This document shows positions 26,499 through 34,573 of a DNA stretch of 64,000 nucleotides, in pieces. The DNA is taken from assembly GCA_018823745.1 (NCBI GenBank), contig JAHJHR010000012.1, forward strand, positions 124,001 through 188,000, written 5' to 3'. The notes beneath the pieces were generated by a model. The model was not told the origin of the DNA, did no database searches, and worked only from the letters and a program-made list of their open reading frames with translations. The translations under genes were made by a program, and so were the position numbers. The stretch's first letter is position 1. Each line of letters starts with the position of its first letter. This DNA comes from Alphaproteobacteria bacterium (GTDB taxonomy: Bacteria; Pseudomonadota; Alphaproteobacteria; Oceanibaculales; Oceanibaculaceae).

Positions 26499-26764
26499 TG
26501 CCGGTACACGTCACCCTGCCCGCCGCCCTGCTGCCACTGTTCCCCGGCGCGCCGCGCGAGCTGGAGATCGAGGCGTCGACTGTGGCGGCGGTGATGGAGA
26601 CGCTGGAGGTGCGCTGGCCTGGCATGCGCGACCGGCTGTGCGATTCCCGCCCGGCGATCCGCCGGCACATCAATGTCTTTGTCGAGGGCCAGCGGGCGAG
26701 CCTGGAAACGCCGCTGGCCCCGGGCGCGGCAGTCTTCATCGTGACCGCGATCAGCGGCGGCTGA
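26498..26764 (+). CDS. ThiS/MoaD-like sulfur-carrier protein
   Basis: 88 residues with the beta-grasp of MoaD/ThiS: a hydrophobic first strand (VHVTLPAALLPLF), RRHINVFVEGQ, then PGAAVFIVTAISGG ending in the C-terminal Gly-Gly needed for adenylation and thiocarboxylation. The gene starts inside the stop of the BNR-repeat gene. No MoeB/ThiF-type activating enzyme, MoaE or ThiG gene is present, so it is not part of a complete thiamine or molybdopterin set here. The pair may form a small, uncharacterised sulfur-transfer or ubiquitin-like module. Confidence 0.85.
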   Translation: MPVHVTLPAALLPLFPGAPRELEIEASTVAAVMETLEVRWPGMRDRLCDSRPAIRRHINVFVEGQRASLETPLAPGAAVFIVTAISGG

Positions 26765-26784
26765 GCGGCACGCCGACAGGCGTG

Positions 26785-27711
26785 TCAGGCATCGTCCTGC
26801 GTCGGTGCGCCGAAGCTTGTGATGGTTCCCTTCTCATGCCAGTTCATCCGCGCGAGATAGGCGAGGGAAGCGCGGTTGACGGGCCGCACGATGGTCCAGG
26901 GATCGGTAATGCCGGCGGCGACATAGATGTCCAGCGACAAGCCCCCGATCCATTCCGCCAGCCCGCTGGCCCAATAGCGCCGCGCGACCGAGATGCTGGG
27001 GAAGATATTGGTGTCGCTGCATTCGGTCACGCCGACCACCTCGCCGGTTGCATCCTCCGTCGCCACCATCATCCAGTGCTTCTCGTTCACGAGAATATGC
27101 TCGATGGAGTCGCCGGTCAGATGCGGCACCATGGTTTCGCGGACGAAGGCCTTGTTCTGGAAGGCGGCGATCTTCTCGTTCAACACCGGATCACCCCCGC
27201 GGTAGATCGCGCAGCTGACGCCCTCGACAGGCTTGTAAGTGTACTCCCCTCCATTCCAGCCGATAATCAGATCGCAACAGATCTGCTGGAAACCCGTGGC
27301 CGTCAGAAACGGGATCGCGTCTTCCTGGCCGTTAAAGAGGCTGCCGTACTGTGTCGGCACACCCGCCGCGGCCAGGCGCTTGCCGATGGCCTGCTTCAGC
27401 ATCGCGCCGATGCCCTGCCGGCGCTTTTCCGTGGCCACCCAGTAAAATACCGGCCGCCCCGAATCCCGGCCATAGGGCCGCCGCATGCCGATACCGATGC
27501 CGTGAACAGCCCTGCCTTCCCCGGCGCCTTCCCCGGCATCTTCTGTGGCGACCACGATGACACTGTTCTGCTTGTAGGGGTCGCTGAGGAGAGTCTGCCA
27601 GAAGAGACCGACTGCGCCCTCCCGTTTCGTCAGGCCCTCGGCATCCAGCCGGGCGGCCAGCGCCGGCTTGTGAGCTTCCGTATAGTCTTCGAGACGGATC
27701 GGCATCGGCAA
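26785..27711 (-). CDS. tandem-GNAT N-acetyltransferase
   Basis: 308 residues. The first half (~1-150) is a GNAT domain with the acetyl-CoA pyrophosphate loop RRQGIGAML after VFYWVATEK. The second half (~160-300) repeats the fold with a weaker loop (SISVARRYWASGLAEW), so only the first site is clearly catalytic. It lies 5 bp after the SagB-type dehydrogenase gene on the same strand, so both are probably one operon, divergent from the Cys-rich repeat protein. In RiPP clusters GNATs often acylate peptide N-termini or side chains, which is the most natural role here, but this is an inference from position only. Confidence 0.8.
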   Translation of the reverse strand: MPMPIRLEDYTEAHKPALAARLDAEGLTKREGAVGLFWQTLLSDPYKQNSVIVVATEDAGEGAGEGRAVHGIGIGMRRPYGRDSGRPVFYWVATEKRRQGIGAMLKQAIGKRLAAAGVPTQYGSLFNGQEDAIPFLTATGFQQICCDLIIGWNGGEYTYKPVEGVSCAIYRGGDPVLNEKIAAFQNKAFVRETMVPHLTGDSIEHILVNEKHWMMVATEDATGEVVGVTECSDTNIFPSISVARRYWASGLAEWIGGLSLDIYVAAGITDPWTIVRPVNRASLAYLARMNWHEKGTITSFGAPTQDDA

Positions 27712-27716
27712 AATCC

Positions 27717-29093
27717 TCAGTGAAGGGGCGGTCGTTCGGAATCCGCCGCCGGACCCGCCGGCGTTGTGACGCGCCGGCCACTCAGGGCGAATTCGGCAAT
27801 GGCGGTTTCCTGCAGCAAGGGCAGGCCAGTCAGTCTTTCGAACACCAGCGAATCGCCGGACCCGTTGGCGCAGGGCGACAGCCCCATATCGGTGGCGACG
27901 AGATAGAAGCTCTGCATCGCCACGCCGGCATGCAGCAGCGACAGGCGATAGGCGATGCCCTCATATTCCCGCGCAATCTTCGGCAGGCGGGACGCCATGA
28001 GGATCACGCAATCGGGCGGCGCTTCCTCCGTTCCCATCGCACCAGCAGAGAGCAGGGTGGCGCGTTTCGCCAGCGCCGCATTGGCCGGCAGGCGATAGAG
28101 CGCGTGTTCGCTCTCCCGGTATTGATAAAGGCCGGCATCCAGACCGGCACAGCGCTGGATAAGGATATAAAATTCGAGTTCATGCGCACCGCCGCCATTC
28201 GGCATCGGCCGGAAGCGGCGATCATCGGGCCGGTCCGGCTTCAGCTGGGCCTGCAGGGTGCGTCCGAGAAAGGTCGACAGATCGGCCAGTTGCAGGGGCC
28301 ATTCCCCCGGCTCACGCAGCGACCGGCGCAGCGCCATCACCTGCCGTAACGATGCCGAGGCGCGGTCCGTATCGACCGGCGGCAGCGCGATGCGATCCTG
28401 CGACAAGGGCGGCGCGATCTTCTCCGGCTTGGGATGCTTGCCTTTCAGGCGATCCCGTTTGCCGATGGGCCGCTCGCCCACGAAAAGCCGGGTCGCATCG
28501 TGGAACAGCAGATCATGGAACTCCCAGCTTTCGCGGGCGGGCGATTCCGCCGCCACCGGTTCCAGAAAACCGGTGCAGAACAGGAAATGCCGCCACGCCG
28601 AGGGTGTGGGATCGGCCAGCGTGGCGGCCAGCACATCCTGCCCGCCCGGCAGGAAGACGAGCCGGGCATGAAGTTCCGCATTCTGCAGGATGGTCTCGCC
28701 TTGCTCCTGGCGCAGGCAGGCAAAGCGCGACAGAGGCTGGCGCAGCACTGCCGCCTCAGCCGGGTGGTAGATCGGGCAATAGGTACCGCTGAAACTCTCC
28801 ACCCGGCAAAATGGACGATCCGGCGGTCCAAAATGCCAGTGCAGCACCTGATTGAGCGCCAGCTGGGACAGAATGCGGACCAGCATCGAATCCGAACAGA
28901 TATCCGCCAGTGCCGCATGGCTGGCAGGGCCGGCCTGCAACCGCTCCACGATTTTCTCGCCCCGGAGGTCGGGACAGGCCAGAGTCACACTCCGCCCCCC
29001 GGCCAGATGCAGATGCAGGGCATCCCCCTGGCGCGCCATCGTTTCGATGTCGACGGCCAGGCTGTAACCGAAGAGAAGCGGGTCTGAGGGCAT
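27717..29093 (-). CDS. SagB-type flavin dehydrogenase, possible RiPP maturase
   Basis: 458 residues from the ATG at 29093 (MPSDPLLFGYS); an ATG at 29168 would add 25 unconserved residues, and neither has a clear ribosome site. The N-terminal half has a winged-helix-like region as in SagB-family proteins. The C-terminal half (~260-440) is an FMN nitroreductase fold, with NGGGAHELEFYILI, the GLYQYRESEHALYRL strand and LLHAGVAMQSFYLVATDMGLSPCANG as in TOMM dehydrogenases that oxidise azolines to azoles. No YcaO/ThiF cyclodehydratase is nearby. The GNAT gene follows in 5 bp and the repeat-protein gene diverges upstream. It resembles the peptide-maturation dehydrogenase group that pairs with putative modified peptides. 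Confidence 0.78.
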   Translation of the reverse strand: MPSDPLLFGYSLAVDIETMARQGDALHLHLAGGRSVTLACPDLRGEKIVERLQAGPASHAALADICSDSMLVRILSQLALNQVLHWHFGPPDRPFCRVESFSGTYCPIYHPAEAAVLRQPLSRFACLRQEQGETILQNAELHARLVFLPGGQDVLAATLADPTPSAWRHFLFCTGFLEPVAAESPARESWEFHDLLFHDATRLFVGERPIGKRDRLKGKHPKPEKIAPPLSQDRIALPPVDTDRASASLRQVMALRRSLREPGEWPLQLADLSTFLGRTLQAQLKPDRPDDRRFRPMPNGGGAHELEFYILIQRCAGLDAGLYQYRESEHALYRLPANAALAKRATLLSAGAMGTEEAPPDCVILMASRLPKIAREYEGIAYRLSLLHAGVAMQSFYLVATDMGLSPCANGSGDSLVFERLTGLPLLQETAIAEFALSGRRVTTPAGPAADSERPPLH

Positions 29094-29234
29094 CGCCGTC
29101 CATTGTCGGGAAGAGGGGAAGATCGGGTGGGCCCAGCCCGGGCAGGCTGTAATCCGGCAGGGCAGCATAACACTGATAGCAACTGCCCCCGGTAATGTCA
29201 GGCCGGCATCACAAACATGACGAAAGTTTCATTT

Positions 29235-29267
29235 ACCACCCCCCGGAACCGCGTTGCGGGGGGTGGT
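29235..29267. promoter_or_regulatory. 10-bp GC-rich hairpin in divergent promoter region
   Basis: ACCACCCCCC (29235-29244) pairs with GGGGGGTGGT (29258-29267) with a 13-base loop. It lies between the SagB operon and the repeat-protein gene, 98 bp before the latter's start, so it may be an operator or mRNA structure, or a leftover terminator. No other copy was noticed. Confidence 0.4.
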
Positions 29268-29314
29268 GACTCCGCCTACAGTGACATCACTGAATTAACT
29301 TAGAAAATAGGTTT

Positions 29315-29334
29315 GCGGCTTTAGAAAAAGCCGC
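29315..29334 (+). promoter_or_regulatory. hairpin just upstream of the repeat-protein ribosome site
   Basis: GCGGCTTT (29315-29322) and AAAGCCGC (29327-29334) form a perfect 8-bp stem with a 4-base loop. It ends 30 bp before the ATG of the Cys-rich repeat protein, immediately upstream of the AAGGGGA ribosome site, where it could govern translation or mRNA stability. Confidence 0.4.
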
Positions 29335-29364
29335 CTTACCTGCTTTCGAACAAGGGGACTTCGC

Positions 29365-31266
29365 ATGAAAAATCGACATCCGGCTTTGACGACGCCACAG
29401 CGTGAGGACGCGACGCTGACCGCCAAGGCAGGGGGCAGGCCCAATACCCCCGGCTTCTGCATGGTCAGCCATGACGAGGAGCTCTCTGCCGACAGCGTGC
29501 CGCCGCCGTCCCCCTTCTGCAAAATCTCCGACGACGAGGAACTTTCCCTCGCCAGCAGCACCCCGGCACCTTGCCTGCCCTGTATGGTTTGCCGCATCTC
29601 CGACGATGAGGAGCTTTCGACAAACCTGCGGCCCGATCAGAACTGGTGCCGGATCTCCGACGACGAGGAACTCGCCGCTTCAGGTGGCGCCAGGCCGCCC
29701 TGTGCATTCTGCACCTGTGGCATTTCTGACGACGAGGAACTCTCCCTCGCCAGCAGCACCCCGGGCCCTTGCGCGCCATGCTTCCCATGCCGCATCTCCA
29801 GCGACGAGGATATGTCTGCTGCTGAAGCGGGGCCGAGGCCGTGTGGGCACTGCTTCGTCAGCGACGATGAGGACATGGAAATCTCCACCACCAACCTCTC
29901 CTCGCCATTCTGTGGGCTTGCCTGCCGCATCTCCGGCGATGAGGAAATCACCGCATCGAGCGCCACATACCCGGCGCCGTGCATGTTATCCAGGATCTCC
30001 GACGACGAAGAACTCGCTGCTGCGGGTGACGTCCCGCCGCCCTGCGGATTCCCCTGCCGCATCTCCGGCGAAGAAGAACTCGCCGCTTCAGGTGGCTTCC
30101 CGGCGCCCTGCGGATACCCCTGTGCCATCTCCGGCGACGAGGAACTCGTTGCAGCGGATATCGCAGGGCCGAAGCCATGCGGGCAATGCTGGGTCTCCGA
30201 CGAAGAGGAACTCTCCGTCGGTGCCGAGCATCGCCCGATGTGTGGGCCTTGCCGCCCATGCTACGTCAGCGACGTGGAGGAAATCTCCGCCGCCAGCGCA
30301 CCGATGCCGTGCACCTTCTCCAGGATTTCCGACGACGAGGAACTCGCCGCTGCGGACCTCGCCGGGCCGAAGCCATGCGGGCAATGCTGGGTCTCCGACG
30401 AAGAGGAACTCTCCGTCGGTGTCGAGCATCGCCCGATGTGTGGGCCTTGCCGCCCATGCTACGTCAGCGACGAGGAACTCGCTGCTGAGAGTGACTTACC
30501 GGCGCCCTGCGGCTGCAGGCCGGGGTGCATGATTTCCGACGACGAGGAACTCGCCGCTGCGGACCTCGCCGGGCCGAAGCCGTGCGGGCAATGCTGGGTC
30601 TCTGACGACGAGGAACTCTCCATTGCAACTGCCGCGATTCCCCCCGGCTGCGGGAAATGCTTTGTCTCCGATGACGAAGAGCTTGCTTCCGCCAGCGCCT
30701 CCGGGCCGAAGCCATGTGGCCAATGCTGGGTCTCCGACGACGAGGAACTCACTTCCGCCAGTGCCGCCGGGCCGACGCCGTGCGGGCAATGCTGGGTCTC
30801 CGACGACGAGGAAATTTCCCTCGTCAGCATCACCCCGGCCCCTTGCGCGTGCTTCCCATGCCGTATCTCCGACGATGAGGAACTCGCTGCAACAGACATC
30901 GCCGGGCCGACGCCGTGCGGGCAATGCTGGGTCTCCGACGACGAGGAACTCGCCGCTGCGGACCTCGCCGGGCCGAAGCCGTGTGGCCAGTGCTGGGTCT
31001 CCGGCGACGAGGATTTGTCGGTTAGCGTAAGAGGGGCGGCTGCGTGTGGGGTTTGCAACCCCTGCAGCGGGCCGTGTGCAATGTGCCGCATCTCCGATGA
31101 CGAGGAATTCTCCATGATGGCTCCCATGGTCCCGGGGCCGTGCAAGCTTGGTTCTCCTGATGCCTGGGCCATCTCAGACCACGAGGACCTCGACGTAGCC
31201 TCCCGGCCTTTCCCTTGTTCACATTGTTCCGTGTCCGAGGGCAGTCAGCGCGCCGCAACGGCCTGA
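29365..31266 (+). CDS. giant Cys-rich tandem-repeat protein, candidate multi-core RiPP precursor
   Basis: 633 residues with about 58 Cys and no recognised family. After a 34-residue leader-like N-terminus (basic, with an AKAGG ahead of the first Cys) come about 26 units of 19-31 residues. Each has an acidic block [IV]S-x-[DE]-E-[DE]-[LIM] and then a small/Pro/Gly stretch with PC-G-x-C or PC-x-P-C. The last unit breaks off at VSEG before an ordinary tail. Two unit types recur: C-R followed by I-S, and C-aromatic (W, Y, F) followed by V-S. There is no transmembrane segment or usual secretion signal. The ATG has AAGGGGA upstream. It is divergent from the SagB/GNAT operon and ends at a strong terminator. 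Best reading: a precursor whose Cys/Ser segments are cores and whose acidic blocks are repeated recognition sites; a metal-binding scaffold is the alternative. Confidence 0.85.
   Translation: MKNRHPALTTPQREDATLTAKAGGRPNTPGFCMVSHDEELSADSVPPPSPFCKISDDEELSLASSTPAPCLPCMVCRISDDEELSTNLRPDQNWCRISDDEELAASGGARPPCAFCTCGISDDEELSLASSTPGPCAPCFPCRISSDEDMSAAEAGPRPCGHCFVSDDEDMEISTTNLSSPFCGLACRISGDEEITASSATYPAPCMLSRISDDEELAAAGDVPPPCGFPCRISGEEELAASGGFPAPCGYPCAISGDEELVAADIAGPKPCGQCWVSDEEELSVGAEHRPMCGPCRPCYVSDVEEISAASAPMPCTFSRISDDEELAAADLAGPKPCGQCWVSDEEELSVGVEHRPMCGPCRPCYVSDEELAAESDLPAPCGCRPGCMISDDEELAAADLAGPKPCGQCWVSDDEELSIATAAIPPGCGKCFVSDDEELASASASGPKPCGQCWVSDDEELTSASAAGPTPCGQCWVSDDEEISLVSITPAPCACFPCRISDDEELAATDIAGPTPCGQCWVSDDEELAAADLAGPKPCGQCWVSGDEDLSVSVRGAAACGVCNPCSGPCAMCRISDDEEFSMMAPMVPGPCKLGSPDAWAISDHEDLDVASRPFPCSHCSVSEGSQRAATA
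30166..30472 (+). repeat. 109-bp direct duplication within the repeat gene, period 198 bp
   Basis: Bases 30166-30274 recur at 30364-30472 with one mismatch seen near 30222/30420. The 198-bp spacing is 66 codons, so the duplication keeps frame and covers units 12 and 15 (VSDEEELSV... MCGPCRPCY). It shows the array grew recently by unequal exchange or slippage. Other units share shorter identical stretches encoding GPKPCGQCWVSD. Confidence 0.85.
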
Positions 31267-31293
31267 TCCCCAAAACTGAGACGACGCCCCAAA

Positions 31294-31325
31294 CACGCTC
31301 CAGACCTGGCAACAGGTCTGGAGCG
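31294..31325 (+). terminator. strong stem-loop terminator after the repeat protein
   Basis: ACGCTCCAGACCT (31294-31306) pairs perfectly with AGGTCTGGAGCGT (31313-31325) across a 6-base loop, 28 bp after the stop codon, followed by TGCTGTTTGT. The 13-bp stem is among the best in the window. It probably terminates the repeat-protein mRNA, and may also serve the converging SDR gene. Confidence 0.8.
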
Positions 31326-31358
31326 TTGCTGTTTGTGGCCCCTCTTCTGGCCCCGTGC

Positions 31359-32099
31359 TCAGCCGGCGATATACAGCCCGCCATTCACCTGCAGCGTCGC
31401 CCCGGTGACGAAACCGGCGAGCGGGCTGGCCAGGAAGGCGATGCAGCCGGCGACATCCCGGGGCGTGCCGAGCCGCCCCAGCGGCGTCGCCGCCAGCAGT
31501 GCCGGCCCGCGCGCCGCCAGCAGCGGCGTCACCATCGGCGTGTCAATCAGGCCGGGCGACACCGCATTCACCCGCACGGCGGGCGCCAGCTCCTTCGCCA
31601 GCGACCGGGCGAGCGACAGCACCGCCCCCTTCGCCGCCGCGTAATGCGCGTGCTGCGGGCTGCCGTAATGCGCCGCCATCGAGGCGATCATGACGATGGC
31701 GGCCTCCGGGCGCAGCGCCGGCAGGGCTGCCTGGCACAGATGGAACACGCCATCCAGATTGACCGCCAGCGCCTGCGACCAGGTTGCCGCCGGCATCGTG
31801 GCAAAGGCGTCGGTCGGGTAGATGCCGGCCCCCGGCACCACGACATCGACGCCGCCGAACCGCTCCTGCGCGAGCGCCACCAGCGCCTGCGCGCTGGCCG
31901 GGTCGGTTGCGTCATGGGCGGCAATCGCCAGTCGCTCCGCCGGCAAGTCCAGCCCCGCCACCGCCGCCGTCACTCGTTCAACATCGAGATCACCCAGGAC
32001 CAGGCTCGCCCCGGCCTCGGCGAAGAGCGTGGCGGTCGCGAGGCCGATGCCCCCGGCAGCGCCGGTCAGCAGCAATACCTTCCCCTTGAAATCGATCAT
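31359..32099 (-). CDS. short-chain dehydrogenase/reductase (SDR)
   Basis: 246 residues, classical SDR: LTGAAGGIGLATA at the cofactor site, IASMAAH with the catalytic Ser, YAAAKGA for YxxxK, and QVNGGLYIAG at the end. It is divergent from the second E1 fusion, with 107 bp between the starts, echoing the SDR/E1 neighbourhood at 1363-4293. This suggests it reduces or oxidises the alcohol precursor of the E1 substrate. Substrate unknown. Confidence 0.87.
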   Translation of the reverse strand: MIDFKGKVLLLTGAAGGIGLATATLFAEAGASLVLGDLDVERVTAAVAGLDLPAERLAIAAHDATDPASAQALVALAQERFGGVDVVVPGAGIYPTDAFATMPAATWSQALAVNLDGVFHLCQAALPALRPEAAIVMIASMAAHYGSPQHAHYAAAKGAVLSLARSLAKELAPAVRVNAVSPGLIDTPMVTPLLAARGPALLAATPLGRLGTPRDVAGCIAFLASPLAGFVTGATLQVNGGLYIAG

Positions 32100-32206
32100 C
32101 TGGCCCTCTCCCCCTGTTGCTTATCGGCTTGTCTGGCGCGCCGGATGAACCGTAAGGTCATGCTAAATAAGAATTCAATGAATTGATTCCGGGGGGAATC
32201 GAGACT

Positions 32207-34369
32207 ATGCCCGACTATGAGGACCTCGCCCCGCTGGCGCCGTGGCGCGCGCTGCGCACGACACAGCGGGACTGGGACAGCGCCGCCCCTGCCCTGCTTG
32301 GCTCGCTTTTGACCCAGATGCATCTGATCCGCGCCTTCGAGGAGGAGGTGCTGGTGCTGGCCGGCGAGGGGCTGGTGCATGGCCCGGCGCATTCCTCCAT
32401 CGGCCAGGAGGGCGGTGCGGTCGGTTCGATCCTGTCGCTGCGGCCCGGCGATCAGGTCAGCGGTTCGCATCGCGGCCATCACCAGTTCCTGGCCAAGGCG
32501 CTGGGCTATGTGCAGCAGGGTGGATACGACCCGCGCCAGAAGCTGGACGGCGCTGTCGAGGGGCTGCTGACCCGCACGCTGGCGGAGATACTGGGGCTGG
32601 CCCAGGGGTTCTGCCATGGCCGCGGCGGATCGATGCATCTGCGCTGGGACGAGGCCGGCGCGCTGGGCACCAATGCCATTGTCGGCGGCGGCGTGCCGGG
32701 TGGTGCTGGGGCCGCCTTCGCCCATAAGCGGGCCGGCACCGGCGATGTCATGGTGGTCTATTTCGGCGATGGCGCGGTGAATATCGGCGCCGTCCTGGAA
32801 ACCATGAACCTGGCCAGCGCGTGGTCGCTGCCCTTGTGCTTCTTCATCGAGAATAACGGCTATGCAGTGGCCACCACGGTGGCGGAATCGACGCGCGAGT
32901 CCCGGCTGTCGGGACGCGGCCTCGGATTCGGCATCCCGTCCTGGCAGGTCGATGGCATGGACCCGCTGGCCGTCCATCTGGCGATGCAGGAAGCCACCGC
33001 CCATATGCGCGCCGGCAAGGGGCCGACCATCATCGAGGCAGAGCTGTACCGCTATTTCCACCAGAACGGCCCCTTCCCCGGCAGCGCCTTCGGCTATCGC
33101 AGCAAGGAGGAAGAGGATGCCTGGCGCGCCCGCGATCCGCTGGACCGGGTGGCCCGCGAGATGATCGCCCGCAACCTGCTGACCCAGGGCGATGTCGACG
33201 CCTTGCGCGCCCGCGCCGTGGCAGCGATGCAGCAGGCCAGCGCCGGCCTGACCGAGAAGACGGGCAACCAGCGCCGGATCGTGCCCTCGCTCTGGCCCGA
33301 CCCGGATTTCCGCGATGTCGGCATTCGTGGTGATCTGTCCGAGCTGGCCGGCATGCGCACCGCCGAGGCAGACAGCTTCGCCGGCCCGCTGATCCCGCGC
33401 AAATTCGTCGATGCCGTGGCCGATGTGATGCACCGGCGGATGGAGACCGACCCGTCGATCATCCTGATGGGCGAGGATATCCACCGGCTGAAGGGCGGCA
33501 CCAACGGGGCGACGCGCGGCCTGGCCGATGCCTTTCCCGGCCGGGTTCTGGGCACGCCGATCAGCGAGCAGGCGTTTCTGGGTCTTGCCGGCGGCATTGC
33601 CGGTGACGGGCGCTACAGGCCGGTGGTCGAATTCATGTATCCCGATTTCATGTGGGTCGCGGCCGACCAGGTGTTCAACCAGATCGGCAAGATGCGGCAC
33701 ATGTTCGGCGGCACGCAGGATGTGCCGCTGGTGCTGCGCACCAAGGTGGCGATGGGCACCGGCTATGGCTCACAGCATTCGATGGACCCGGCAGGCATTT
33801 TCGCCACGGCGCCGGGCTGGCGGATCGTCGCCCCCGCCACCGCCTTCGATTATGTCGGGCTGATGAATGCCGCCCTGGCCTGCCGCGACCCCGTGCTGGT
33901 GATTGAGCATGTCGATCTGTACCAGACCATGGGCGAGATACCGGCGGAGGATCTGGACTACATCATCCCGCTGGGCCGCGCGAGGATACGCCGTACCGGC
34001 ACCCGTGCGACGCTGCTGACCTATCTGTCGATGGTGCCGGCCAGCCTGGCCGCCGTCGAGGCGCTGGGGCTGGATGTCGAGGTGATCGATTTGCGCAGCC
34101 TGGACCGCGCCAGCCTGGACTGGGCGACGATAGAGCCCAGCATCCGCAAGACCAACACTGTGCTGATCGTCGAACAAGGCGCCAGCGGCACCTCCTATGG
34201 CGGCTGGCTGGCCGATGAAATCCAGCGACGCTGCTTCGACTGGCTCGACCAGCCGGTGCAGAGGCTGATGGGCGGCGAGGCCGCCCCCAGCATCTCGAAG
34301 GTGCTGGAACGCGCCGCCATCCTCGGCCAGGCGGATATCGAGGAGGGTCTGCGCCGGATTCTGGCCTGA
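32207..34369 (+). CDS. 2-oxoacid dehydrogenase E1, fused alpha and beta subunits (second copy)
   Basis: 720 residues. Same architecture as 1363-3552: HGPAHSSIGQEGG, GRGGSMHLR, thiamine diphosphate motif GDGAVNIG to ENNGYAV in the alpha half, and ILMGEDIHRLKGGTNGA, GYGSQHSMDP, VEQGASGTS in the beta half. The ATG at 32207 has GGGGGGAATCGAG upstream. The two copies differ enough to be ancient paralogues, probably with different 2-oxoacid substrates. No lipoyl E2 or E3 is near, so acyl transfer depends on subunits encoded elsewhere, or the enzyme acts as a free decarboxylase. Confidence 0.88.
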   Translation: MPDYEDLAPLAPWRALRTTQRDWDSAAPALLGSLLTQMHLIRAFEEEVLVLAGEGLVHGPAHSSIGQEGGAVGSILSLRPGDQVSGSHRGHHQFLAKALGYVQQGGYDPRQKLDGAVEGLLTRTLAEILGLAQGFCHGRGGSMHLRWDEAGALGTNAIVGGGVPGGAGAAFAHKRAGTGDVMVVYFGDGAVNIGAVLETMNLASAWSLPLCFFIENNGYAVATTVAESTRESRLSGRGLGFGIPSWQVDGMDPLAVHLAMQEATAHMRAGKGPTIIEAELYRYFHQNGPFPGSAFGYRSKEEEDAWRARDPLDRVAREMIARNLLTQGDVDALRARAVAAMQQASAGLTEKTGNQRRIVPSLWPDPDFRDVGIRGDLSELAGMRTAEADSFAGPLIPRKFVDAVADVMHRRMETDPSIILMGEDIHRLKGGTNGATRGLADAFPGRVLGTPISEQAFLGLAGGIAGDGRYRPVVEFMYPDFMWVAADQVFNQIGKMRHMFGGTQDVPLVLRTKVAMGTGYGSQHSMDPAGIFATAPGWRIVAPATAFDYVGLMNAALACRDPVLVIEHVDLYQTMGEIPAEDLDYIIPLGRARIRRTGTRATLLTYLSMVPASLAAVEALGLDVEVIDLRSLDRASLDWATIEPSIRKTNTVLIVEQGASGTSYGGWLADEIQRRCFDWLDQPVQRLMGGEAAPSISKVLERAAILGQADIEEGLRRILA

Positions 34370-34411
34370 CGCCCCTCCATAACCCCTGCCTATAGGTAGT
34401 TTCCGATACTT

Positions 34412-34431
34412 CACGACCTGGCAAGGTCGTG
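34412..34431 (+). terminator. hairpin downstream of the second E1 fusion
   Basis: CACGACCT (34412-34419) pairs with AGGTCGTG (34424-34431) across GGCA, 43 bp after the stop. No T run follows; a weak terminator or transcript-end structure. Confidence 0.4.
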
Positions 34432-34573
34432 CGTATGCTGTCGCTCATCTCGAAAATCGGGCATCCGCCTGCTGAAGCAGGCACATTGCGGCGGAAAACC
34501 GTCCGCTGCCTTGATGTCTGCCGCTCAGATCGAGCGGCCCGGACCTCTCCTCTGACTGATGTCAGGAAAACCG

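Noticed and set aside
30460..30500. Possible frameshift where one repeat reads VSDEEL instead of VSDDEEL
   Set aside because: The loss is exactly one codon and the repeat continues normally, so it is an in-frame deletion.
29365..31266. Tandem repeats that might be a CRISPR array or satellite DNA
   Set aside because: The repeats are in one continuous reading frame, with variable unit lengths that are multiples of three, a ribosome site and a terminator, so they are coding repeats.
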